Positions 1 through 5,932 of a DNA stretch of 9,282 bases are shown piece after piece. This DNA comes from Candidatus Cloacimonadota bacterium (GTDB lineage Bacteria; Cloacimonadota; Cloacimonadia; Cloacimonadales; JAFGVF01). Position 1 is the stretch's first letter. The number at the start of each line of letters is the position of its first letter. The stretch covers positions 1 through 9,282 of the forward strand of contig JAFGVF010000399.1 in the NCBI GenBank assembly GCA_016938155.1. The letters are read 5' to 3'. The position numbers and the translations under genes were made by a program. Below the pieces are notes generated by a model. That model was not told where the DNA came from. It searched no databases and saw only the letters and a program-made list of their open reading frames with translations.

Positions 1-303
1 ATCCAGAACAGGGTCCTTTTTTTGCTCAACAATATGTGTTTCTGGAAGATATGTGTCAGGAATTGTTTCAACATCCTGCTCGCTATAGGAGATTTTATTG
101 TTTTTGCAGAAATCGGCAATTTCGTTTTGAGTGACTTTGATAACCCATGCCTTGACAGCCTCGGGTTTCACCTTCTCTATGTTCAAATAGAGTTTCATAA
201 GGACAATCTGGGCAATATCCTCTGCATCCTCTTTTCTGCCTAACTTATTGTAGGCAAGATTGTATGAAATATTCTGGATAGTGATGAAATCAAAGCTATT
301 CAT
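1..303 (-). CDS. ECF-type RNA polymerase sigma factor paralog (partial, C-terminal part beyond window)
   Basis: This is the first 101 codons of a sigma-70 family protein that reads off the left window edge. It starts at the ATG at 303-301 and reads MNSFDFITIQNISYNLAYNK, continuing into sigma region 2 with the core-binding helix GRKEDAEDIAQIVLMKLYLN at residues 22-41 and the region 2.3/2.4 stretch around VKAWVIKVTQNEIADFCKNN. By hand alignment 84 of 101 residues match the N-terminus of the complete sigma gene just upstream, so it is a tandem duplicate; region 4 and any C-terminal extension lie outside the window. The start overlaps the end of the upstream gene in the string ATGAATAG (8 nt). 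The purine-rich AGAGG before it leaves only about 3 nt to the ATG, so translational coupling to the upstream gene is likely. Its role would be to direct RNA polymerase to a specific promoter set; targets are unknown. Confidence 0.88.
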   Translation of the reverse strand, partial: MNSFDFITIQNISYNLAYNKLGRKEDAEDIAQIVLMKLYLNIEKVKPEAVKAWVIKVTQNEIADFCKNNKISYSEQDVETIPDTYLPETHIVEQKKDPVLD

Positions 304-1282
304 CGTCCTCTTTGTTGTTCTTCTTTAATTCTGAGGCTGCAGTAGGAGCGATAGAGGTTCCATAGTTTTTTTGAATATCTTGGATTTGTTCCTCGGTGAG
401 AATTGTCTGCCCCTTCTCTTTCTTCCTAATCATATCAAATACATTCTCAGGCATTTTCTCCGGCATAAAAGCAATAACTTTGCTGGGAACGGATGGCAAC
501 TCCGTAACCTTGATATTACCATTAGCTTTAATCTCAAAATCTAAAAGTAGGAAACTGGGGATTTTCTTCTCATTTTCAAAGAAAATCAAAGTTAATCTGT
601 AATTATTTTTAGATAGTAAAGAAATGGTATAATCATGTATCCGCTCGATGTGTATTTCAGGAATCTCTTCAAGAGAAATTTTTTTACCGAAATAGATTCG
701 CATTTTCTCAAGATTATTCTCTTCTATACATGTTTTAAACTTTTTTATAAATCGCTGAATATTCTCATTAAGTCTTGCTCCAACAATCTCCTTCGTACCC
801 GTAAAGCCGATACGGATATTATATTCTGCATATATATCCTTTTTTACTCTATAGAGCAGTTTCTTAAGTTTATCATAACCAATATTTTCTCTCTCAGCAA
901 TGGTTCGAATCTTTTCACCGGAGGAAAAATAGATATTGATAAGTCTTTTCTGATCTTCCGGTAAATCATTAATAATTTCTTCGAGCACAGGATCTTTCTT
1001 CTGTTCACTATAATGGGTTTCAGGTAAGTATGTGTCGGGAATTGTCTCAACATCCTGATCGCTGAAGGTGATTTTATTCTTTTTACAGAAATCAGCAATC
1101 TCGTTTTTTGTTACTTGGATAACCCAGGACTTGACAGCCTCAGGCTTCACCTTCTCTATGTTCAAATAGAGTTTCATGAGGACAATCTGGGCAATATCCT
1201 CTGCGTCCTCTTTTCTGCCTAACTTATTGTAGGCTAAGCGAAAAGATATGTTTTGTACAACAGTAAAATCAAAATTATCCAT
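296..1282 (-). CDS. ECF-type RNA polymerase sigma factor with long C-terminal extension
   Basis: A 328-residue sigma-70 family protein. Region 2 spans about residues 5-70, with the core-RNAP-binding segment GRKEDAEDIAQIVLMKLYLN (22-41) and the promoter-melting/-10 segment around SWVIQVTKNEIADFCKK (52-68). A linker (about 70-98) leads to region 4 (about 99-152), where LPEDQKRLINIYFSSGEKI precedes a helix-turn-helix near residues 122-150 that would bind the -35 element. Typical ECF factors end near 170-200 residues. This one continues about 165 residues more, a helix-rich then strand-rich segment (about 168-262) and a charged tail ending KKNNKEDDE. Some known ECF groups carry NTF2/SnoaL-like C-terminal sensing domains, and the helix-then-strand pattern here is compatible with that, but I recognise no motif. 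The start ATG has GGGGA about 9 nt upstream. No anti-sigma factor gene is visible nearby. The gene is first in a two-gene unit with its paralog and is divergent from a small secreted protein gene. Confidence 0.9.
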   Translation of the reverse strand: MDNFDFTVVQNISFRLAYNKLGRKEDAEDIAQIVLMKLYLNIEKVKPEAVKSWVIQVTKNEIADFCKKNKITFSDQDVETIPDTYLPETHYSEQKKDPVLEEIINDLPEDQKRLINIYFSSGEKIRTIAERENIGYDKLKKLLYRVKKDIYAEYNIRIGFTGTKEIVGARLNENIQRFIKKFKTCIEENNLEKMRIYFGKKISLEEIPEIHIERIHDYTISLLSKNNYRLTLIFFENEKKIPSFLLLDFEIKANGNIKVTELPSVPSKVIAFMPEKMPENVFDMIRKKEKGQTILTEEQIQDIQKNYGTSIAPTAASELKKNNKEDDE

Positions 1283-1351
1283 TACTTTGCGTCCCCGTTT
1301 TCATAATTTGCAGTCTTATTTAGTGAAACTTATTCGAAAAGCGAGGTAAAA
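1283..1351. promoter_or_regulatory. Divergent intergenic region between sigma factor and small secreted protein
   Basis: This 69-bp gap must hold the start signals for both the leftward sigma gene and the rightward 78-aa gene. On the plus strand GAGGT at 1343-1347 is a clear Shine-Dalgarno 4 nt before the ATG at 1352. On the minus strand GGGGA lies about 9 nt before the sigma ATG at 1282. Housekeeping -35/-10 boxes are poor in both directions (for example TTTGCA, 18 nt, TATTCG on plus). A TTCGAA palindrome sits at 1333-1338. The crowding would permit shared control, and autoregulation by the sigma factor is possible but is inference only. Confidence 0.45.
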
Positions 1352-1588
1352 ATGAAAAAGTTAGTTCTTTCTTTCCTAATGATCGTAGTATTAGTGAGTG
1401 GAGTTTTTTGTCAAACATTTACTACAGCTAGTGGTAAAGCAGTTGAATTATCTACAACACCTATAATCAGTTCTGATATTTTAAATGGAACAGGTTATGT
1501 AATCGTAGCTATCCTATCAGATGAAAATATGGATGGTAACATTATACTTGTAGAAGTTGATGGAGTAGTATATCGGATTATAAAATAA
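1352..1588 (+). CDS. Small secreted protein, 78 aa, unknown function
   Basis: The protein begins with a typical signal peptide: MKKL, a hydrophobic run of about 15 residues (LVLSFLMIVVLVSGV), then FCQ with a probable signal peptidase I cut near Cys20/Gln21. The residues before Cys20 (G-V-F) do not fit a lipobox, so a lipoprotein is less likely. The mature part is about 58 residues, rich in Ile, Val, Thr and Ser, and ends DGNIILVEVDGVVYRIIK, which looks like paired beta strands. I recognise no family. A strong GAGGT ribosome binding site 4 nt upstream fixes the start. The gene is divergent from the ECF sigma pair and 81 nt upstream of a 54-aa ORF that could share its transcript. Its position suggests it may be a target or partner of the sigma factor; that is inference. 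Confidence 0.72.
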   Translation: MKKLVLSFLMIVVLVSGVFCQTFTTASGKAVELSTTPIISSDILNGTGYVIVAILSDENMDGNIILVEVDGVVYRIIK

Positions 1589-1655
1589 CTGATATTAATA
1601 ATCCTTAATAGCACAAACACTTATTTGACCTGATTCGTAACCAAGATTTTAAGTG

Positions 1656-1661
1656 AAAGGA
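1656..1661 (+). promoter_or_regulatory. Ribosome binding site for the 54-aa ORF
   Basis: AAAGGA sits 8 nt before the ATG at 1670. It matters because this short ORF would otherwise be easy to dismiss. An earlier ATG at 1661 is followed at once by a TGA stop, so 1670 is the usable start. Confidence 0.5.
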
Positions 1662-1669
1662 TGTGAAAA

Positions 1670-1834
1670 ATGAGAAACACAGAATTAAACAGAACCGATT
1701 TCTGGACCGAACTTGATAATGGGAGCAAGCAGGAAAAACAACTGCTTATTATCAAGGACGAAAAATTGTACGCCGACGAAATAGATTTTTTCCCGTCTTC
1801 TATCTCAGATAGTTGCACGCTCGTACTTCTGTAG
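1670..1834 (+). CDS. Hypothetical small acidic protein, 54 aa
   Basis: A short ORF that runs from ATG at 1670 to TAG at 1832-1834, preceded by AAAGGA at good spacing. It begins MRNTELNRTDFWTELDNGSK, has a mixed strand-like centre (LLIIKDEKLYADEIDFFP, residues 25-42), and ends SSISDSCTLVLL with one Cys at residue 49. It has 11 acidic against 6 basic residues. It has no signal peptide and no transmembrane segment, so it should be cytoplasmic unless exported by a leader-dependent route. I recognise no family. The polar, acidic N-terminal part and the short Ser/Cys/Thr tail superficially recall a peptide precursor, but no modification enzyme is encoded nearby, so this is only a remark. It lies 81 nt after the 78-aa secreted protein gene, with no terminator between them. 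It may be a real small gene or chance; codon content and RBS favour real. Confidence 0.5.
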   Translation: MRNTELNRTDFWTELDNGSKQEKQLLIIKDEKLYADEIDFFPSSISDSCTLVLL

Positions 1835-1886
1835 TTTTCTCAGGCTAAGTGGTTTTTAAATCAATCGGCATCATTGCCTGATTGCA

Positions 1887-1907
1887 TACATATCAGTGAG
1901 ATATGTA
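1887..1907 (+). repeat. Inverted repeat / hairpin, 8-bp stem
   Basis: TACATATC and GATATGTA are exact reverse complements around the 5-nt loop AGTGA. The stem is AT-rich and is followed by AAAAGGGC rather than a T-run, so it is not a classic terminator. It may be part of a structured RNA or a protein-binding dyad. Confidence 0.5.
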
Positions 1908-2055
1908 AAAGGGCTCTTTTTGCCCACACTTAATTAGATTTTTACGAACAGGTATAAAGGGATCGTAAGGTCCCATCTGAATGTGCTATAGGTGTTAAAA
2001 AGTGTACCGGCTATCCCGTCGGGCAAACAAAACGGGAGATATTTTCGTTTTTTTA

Positions 2056-2096
2056 CGAGTATCTCATCTATATCCGGAAATAGGTGAGACTATTCG
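2056..2096 (+). repeat. Long imperfect hairpin, about 16 bp
   Basis: The outer stem CGAGTA pairs with TATTCG (one G-U). After a single bulged C at 2090, the inner stem TCTCATCTAT pairs with ATAGGTGAGA (one G-U). The loop is ATCCGGAA. The G-U pairs and the bulge suggest an RNA structure on the plus strand rather than a symmetric DNA operator. A T-run lies 5' of it (about 2048-2054) and only CTTTT follows, so terminator function is doubtful. Confidence 0.5.
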
Positions 2097-2216
2097 CTTT
2101 TCGGTAAGTTTTATAAGTTTCAAAAAATATTTTTAGGGTTAAAACCTCGCAACTTTTACCCCAAATACCCGCTTCCCTCCTTGTAGCAGTTTACCCAACT
2201 GTTATTCTTTCCTAAT

Positions 2217-2249
2217 ATCCTTGCCATCATCCCCGGTGGCAAGGATTTT
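2217..2249 (+). terminator. Intrinsic terminator upstream of the peptidase gene
   Basis: ATCCTTGCCA at 2217-2226 pairs perfectly with TGGCAAGGAT at 2237-2246, a 10-bp stem with loop TCATCCCCGG, followed on the plus strand by TTTCCTTT. On the minus strand no T-run follows. It would end a rightward transcript from the small genes or from a noncoding RNA, insulating the peptidase promoter that begins about 20 bp further on. Confidence 0.65.
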
Positions 2250-2270
2250 CCTTTCCTGACATCAATTAAC

Positions 2271-2298
2271 TTGACTTTATATATCCATCGCTTATCTT
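2271..2298 (+). promoter_or_regulatory. Probable sigma-70-type promoter of the C25 peptidase gene
   Basis: TTGACT (2271-2276) is separated by 16 bp from TATCTT (2293-2298), giving five of six and four of six matches to the housekeeping boxes. Transcription would start near 2305, just before the RBS AAAGGA at 2308-2313, which is 7 nt ahead of the ATG at 2321. The position directly after a terminator supports it. Confidence 0.45.
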
Positions 2299-2320
2299 TT
2301 CGTTTATAAAGGATGGATTT

Positions 2321-5300
2321 ATGAAGAAAATTGTGTTGCTTATCATTTTTATTACTACAGCCCTTTTGCAATCTTTGGAATTGGATTTTAATCTTGATTC
2401 ATATCAATACAGCTATTTGTACAACCTTCGTGAAGAGTATCGTTATCCCGATTCTCCCGGAGTTCCTGCAATTCCCTTTGAGAGTAGAATAATTGCACTG
2501 CCATACGGCTCAAAAGTAGAGGATATTGCTTTCACATCAAACAACAAAACATTTGAAATTGATTTCGAAATCCCACCGATACTTCCAAACGCTACCCTCA
2601 CTGATGGTATATTCACGACACTCCGAAATGAAGATGTTTACAATTCAGATCGTTTTTATCCTGAAAAACCATACTATGTTAATGGAAGTTTTCGCAAAAA
2701 TGGTATGGATTTTATTTCTCTTATTGTTTATCCTTTCCGTTATAATCCTATCTCAGGGGAAGTCATTCAATACAATGATGCCCACTTCAGTATCTCTTTC
2801 AAAATGAATGATGCTATCGCTGAAGAACAATCTAAAATGCTTCTCAATAACATGATGCTTGAGAAAGTAATGTCGGATATTTCACCTGTCAATCCTGAGG
2901 TTGTTTCTTCATATTATAACCATCAGCAAAGCCAAAGGGATGGACGACCTTCTTTAGTTTCAGAATCCGAACCATACAGCTGTGTAATCATTACCAACAA
3001 TACTTTGCTACCTGAGTGGAGCTCTTTTATCACCCATAAAACAGGCTTGGGTATCTCCATAAATGCTTATTCTACAACCACTATCAACGCCAATTATACC
3101 GGTAGAGATACTGCCGAAAAGATCAGGAGTTTCTTAATCGATGCTTACACAACATGGGCAAATACTCCAACACCTCTCGAATATGTTATTTTAGGCGGAG
3201 ACAGTGGACAAGTTCCTGCCAGATTAGTTAGAGTTGATGCATATTACAGTGGCAGATGGTGGCAAAACAATATACCCAGCGATAATTATTACGCTGCTCT
3301 CGATGGAGATTGGGATAATGATGCTGATAATATCTTTGGTGAAGGAGATGCAACAATTGATGCTAATGCCTCCGGTTCAGCTGGGGATGAAGCTGATTAT
3401 TTCCAGGAAATTTATGTCGGAAGAGCTGCCTGTGATACTGCAACAAATCTTCAAAACTGGATTAATAAAACCATTGATTATGAAAACAGTCTGATAGATG
3501 CCCAGTATCTTAAACAATCCGGATTTATCGGAGAGTATCTGGGTAGTGGTATTTATGGTGACGATTATATGGATGAGATTTCCAATTTTGTACCAGAATT
3601 CTATCAAACAAAACTCTATGCTCGAGCAGGGACATTCAATAAACCGAACATCACCAATCTTATAAATTCAGGAGTTAATTTCATCTCCCATATCGGACAC
3701 GGAACTTATTCCGAAGTATTCAGCTATTATGCAGGAGATGTTGATACCCTCTTAACAAACACTGAGTATTGCTTTATATACTCTCAAGCTTGTCATACTG
3801 CCAAGTTTTATGGTTCAAACTGTATCGGTGAAGTTTTCCTTAAAGATGAAAATGGTGCTTTTGCTTATATCGGCAATACTCATTATGGTTTCTATAGTAC
3901 TTTCCTAAATCAAGGTGCGAGCCAATTCTACAATCGTGAATTCTTAGATGCGATTCAGAATGAGGGTATTGAAGAGATTGGCAGAGCCAATGCCGACTCA
4001 AAAGAAGATATTGTTGCAATGGTGGGTACAACCGGTTCATTACGGCAGGTTTACATGGAACTCACTCTTTTGGGAGATCCGACCGTTTCGTTGCACAAAG
4101 ATGTAGCCACATTAACGGCAGAGCAGACGCTTTCAAATGAGATTACCCTCCATCTAAGCGACTTTACACCTGATGCCACTGCATTTACGGCAAGTTATAC
4201 TATTTATGAAAGAGATGCAATTACTTCAACCATTTCTGTGTCTAATATTTCTGTTTCCGGTAATGACATTATTTTAACTTTGGCTTCTGATATACCGGAA
4301 GGTTATCCTTACAACATCGATATTTCCGACATGACAGGGGTCTCAGGAACACTTATCCGCCAAATTGATATGCTTTCCAATATTCGTGAGTTAAGTGTTA
4401 TTACCGAGGAAGTTTGGTCACCCGTAAACAATCCCTATTACATTTACAAATACCTGCTGGTACGAAACTCTCTCACTATTGAGCCCGGTGTGGAACTGAG
4501 GATTAATGAAGATGCAGGTATCCTGGTTTATGAAAACGGACTTCTAAGAGCTGAAGGGACTGCGGAAAATCCTATCGAGTTCACCGCTTACGACCCTGAT
4601 TCTACAACTGAAAGTGCCTGGGTGGATATTACATTCTATCGTGATTTAAACTCTACTCAGCACTCTCTTTCCTATTGTAACATCAAGAATGCCACAACAG
4701 GAGTATGGGTTGATTCAACTGTAGTACTCAATATCGACCATTGCACCATTCTGAATGCTCCCCAAAGCGGTATTCACAGCTATTACGGTGTGCCATCCAT
4801 AAGCAACACCATCATTGGCTACGACTCCGAGTCCTCGGCTACAGAGGGGCTGTATCTGGAAGGTTGTAACATGGTGATTGATAATCTCACCTATGCAGGT
4901 AACGATTTAGCAGACATCTCTGTTGTAAACTCCACTTTGTCCATTAGGAACAGCATTCTCAGAGGATTAAACGGAAGCATTGTCTCAACCGGTTCTGTTC
5001 TTACGATTGATTATTCAAATGTGGAAGGTGGATATTTAGGGATTGGAAATATGGATTCTGACCCTCTTTTTGCAGATGTAACTACTTATGACTATTCTCT
5101 TCAAAGCTCATCTCCTTGTATAGATACAGGATTTGAATACATTTCCCTTGATCCGGATAACACTCTCCCTGATATGGGTGCCCTCTATTATCACCATCCA
5201 ATTGCTTTTGAAGCTCAATTCACTCAGGGGGATGCCCCTTTAAGCATTCAGTTTGCTAATCTTTCCGGAGGCTCACCGGACCAGATTCGCTGGGATTTTG

Positions 5301-5668
5301 ATAATGATGGAAACTGGGATGATTTTGGAGATATTGGCACTTTTGATGCCACCATGTCAGGTAGTTTTGATGTTCTGCTGAGAATTGACAAAGGCAGTTG
5401 GTACGATACTTTGCTGAAAGAAGCTTATATCGTAATCACAACTAATTCAACAATCAGTGTTTCTGATCCTGCGATTACAGTTGATGGAACGGTAGTAACT
5501 CTTAATTGGATAGCAGCTACGGATGCCGATTACTACCTAATATATTACAATATACAGCCCGATGCTCCATTTCTGTTTTTAGGCTATAGCGAAACCAATC
5601 AGTTCATTACGGATATTCTGCCTGATAAAGCATTTTTCCTGATAAAGAAGGTTACTCTTAGTGATTGA
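2321..5668 (+). CDS. Secreted C25 (gingipain-family) cysteine peptidase with beta-helix, PKD-like and FN3-like modules
   Basis: A 1115-residue exported protein. Residues 1-18 are a signal peptide (MKKIVLLIIFITTALLQS). Residues about 20-215 resemble the C25 propeptide, including the typical start PGVPAIPFESRIIALPYG (46-63). The peptidase domain covers about 218-595: an Asp-rich loop (DGDWDNDADN, 328-337), catalytic His in ISHIGHG (His460) and catalytic Cys in SQACHTA (Cys491), about 30 residues apart as in gingipains, then GAFAYIGNTHYGFYST and the domain end LTLLGDPTVSLH (581-592). An Ig-like strand-rich segment (about 600-690) follows, then a right-handed beta-helix (about 700-957) ending in the characteristic SPCIDTGFEY...PDMGALYY. 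A PKD-like domain (about 960-1040, WDFDNDGNWDDFGD) and an FN3-like tail (about 1045-1115) complete it. It should degrade proteins or peptides outside the cytoplasm and mature by propeptide removal; substrate specificity is not predictable. No type IX C-terminal sorting signal is evident. It appears monocistronic. Confidence 0.92.
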   Translation: MKKIVLLIIFITTALLQSLELDFNLDSYQYSYLYNLREEYRYPDSPGVPAIPFESRIIALPYGSKVEDIAFTSNNKTFEIDFEIPPILPNATLTDGIFTTLRNEDVYNSDRFYPEKPYYVNGSFRKNGMDFISLIVYPFRYNPISGEVIQYNDAHFSISFKMNDAIAEEQSKMLLNNMMLEKVMSDISPVNPEVVSSYYNHQQSQRDGRPSLVSESEPYSCVIITNNTLLPEWSSFITHKTGLGISINAYSTTTINANYTGRDTAEKIRSFLIDAYTTWANTPTPLEYVILGGDSGQVPARLVRVDAYYSGRWWQNNIPSDNYYAALDGDWDNDADNIFGEGDATIDANASGSAGDEADYFQEIYVGRAACDTATNLQNWINKTIDYENSLIDAQYLKQSGFIGEYLGSGIYGDDYMDEISNFVPEFYQTKLYARAGTFNKPNITNLINSGVNFISHIGHGTYSEVFSYYAGDVDTLLTNTEYCFIYSQACHTAKFYGSNCIGEVFLKDENGAFAYIGNTHYGFYSTFLNQGASQFYNREFLDAIQNEGIEEIGRANADSKEDIVAMVGTTGSLRQVYMELTLLGDPTVSLHKDVATLTAEQTLSNEITLHLSDFTPDATAFTASYTIYERDAITSTISVSNISVSGNDIILTLASDIPEGYPYNIDISDMTGVSGTLIRQIDMLSNIRELSVITEEVWSPVNNPYYIYKYLLVRNSLTIEPGVELRINEDAGILVYENGLLRAEGTAENPIEFTAYDPDSTTESAWVDITFYRDLNSTQHSLSYCNIKNATTGVWVDSTVVLNIDHCTILNAPQSGIHSYYGVPSISNTIIGYDSESSATEGLYLEGCNMVIDNLTYAGNDLADISVVNSTLSIRNSILRGLNGSIVSTGSVLTIDYSNVEGGYLGIGNMDSDPLFADVTTYDYSLQSSSPCIDTGFEYISLDPDNTLPDMGALYYHHPIAFEAQFTQGDAPLSIQFANLSGGSPDQIRWDFDNDGNWDDFGDIGTFDATMSGSFDVLLRIDKGSWYDTLLKEAYIVITTNSTISVSDPAITVDGTVVTLNWIAATDADYYLIYYNIQPDAPFLFLGYSETNQFITDILPDKAFFLIKKVTLSD

Positions 5669-5932
5669 TTGTTACTTGATAGTTGCATTGACATTGTAGG
5701 GAGAAACAGTCTGGAAGTATAGCCCACGCATCCCCGCTTGCCCTCGTATTTTAAATAGGACTTCTGCAAAGCAGGTATCACCGTATTTGTAACGCAATTG
5801 TTCTCAATTTTGATAAAAAAAGAAGGTACCGCTTTAGCATAGTGAAATATGGAATGTTTTTGCACTTTAAAAGTGATAAAAATAGATATTTGCATTGACA
5901 AAAAGCTATCACTGAAATTTCGTTTATGAATA
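5669..5932. other. 264-bp intergenic region between peptidase and exporter operon
   Basis: No gene is supported here. I find no strong intrinsic terminator after the peptidase stop; only weak hairpins occur (CTGC/GCAG at 5764-5774, AATTG/CAATT at 5796-5809). The 11-mer TTGCATTGACA occurs at both ends (5683-5693 and 5890-5900). CACTTTAAAAGTG at 5863-5875 is a symmetric dyad that could bind a regulator. TTGACA at 5895-5900 is a perfect -35 box, but no good -10 follows at 16-18 bp; TTGATA at 5810-5815 with TAGCAT 19 bp later is another weak option. So the exporter promoter probably lies here but cannot be pinned down. Confidence 0.4.
5863..5875. promoter_or_regulatory. Possible operator dyad CACTTTAAAAGTG
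   Basis: CACTTT and AAAGTG are exact inverted halves around one central base, 58 bp before the exporter start. The lack of loop space makes a DNA-binding dyad more natural than an RNA hairpin. Multidrug exporters of this type are often controlled by local repressors, but none is encoded in the window, so the role is inferred only. Confidence 0.25.

Larger units (their letters stand above)
1835..2320. other. 486-bp noncoding region with multiple hairpins
   Basis: No convincing protein gene is present in any frame. The stretch holds, in order, an 8-bp perfect hairpin (1887-1907), a GGGC/GCCC hairpin (1911-1925), a 6-bp stem closed by a GUAA tetraloop of the GNRA class (1959-1974), a possible CCCGT/ACGGG stem (about 2024-2040), a long bulged hairpin (2056-2096), an AT-only palindrome (2123-2134), an intrinsic terminator (2217-2246) and the promoter/RBS of the peptidase gene. 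TATAAA at 1953-1958 could be a -10 box with a weak -35 (TTAATT, 17 nt upstream). The density of hairpins would fit a structured RNA or a long structured 3' UTR of the small genes. It matches no RNA family I know (not RNase P, SRP, tmRNA or 6S by their conserved cores). Confidence 0.4.

Noticed and set aside
22..243. Plus-strand frames opposite the sigma genes (also 396-602 and 635-964).
   Set aside because: They are antisense to well-supported sigma coding sequence and show no motifs or ribosome binding sites.
1262..1305. On the minus strand GGGGACGCAAAG before the sigma start resembles the conserved core of a GEMM-I (cyclic di-GMP) riboswitch, with GAAA and GCAAA further upstream.
   Set aside because: The flanking segments do not pair to form P2, and the coding region begins at once where the P3 helix and tetraloop receptor should be. 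A chance short match is more likely.
1625..1653. TTGACC and TTTAAG with a 17-bp spacer as a promoter for the 54-aa ORF.
   Set aside because: Transcription would start near 1660, inside the ribosome binding site at 1656-1661, leaving no usable leader.
1911..1925. GGGC/GCCC hairpin as a terminator for the small genes.
   Set aside because: The stem is only 4 bp and the T-run is in the loop, not after the stem. The later hairpin at 2217-2246 is a far better terminator.
2156..2371. A 71-codon minus-strand frame across the peptidase promoter and start.
   Set aside because: It overlaps the terminator, the RBS and the signal-peptide codons of a clearly real gene, and its product is low-complexity and basic without any motif.
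5599..5901. A 100-codon minus-strand frame spanning the gap after the peptidase.
   Set aside because: It overlaps the end of the peptidase gene, starts at a TTG with no ribosome binding site, and has no recognisable domain. It probably reads through intergenic repeat-like sequence.
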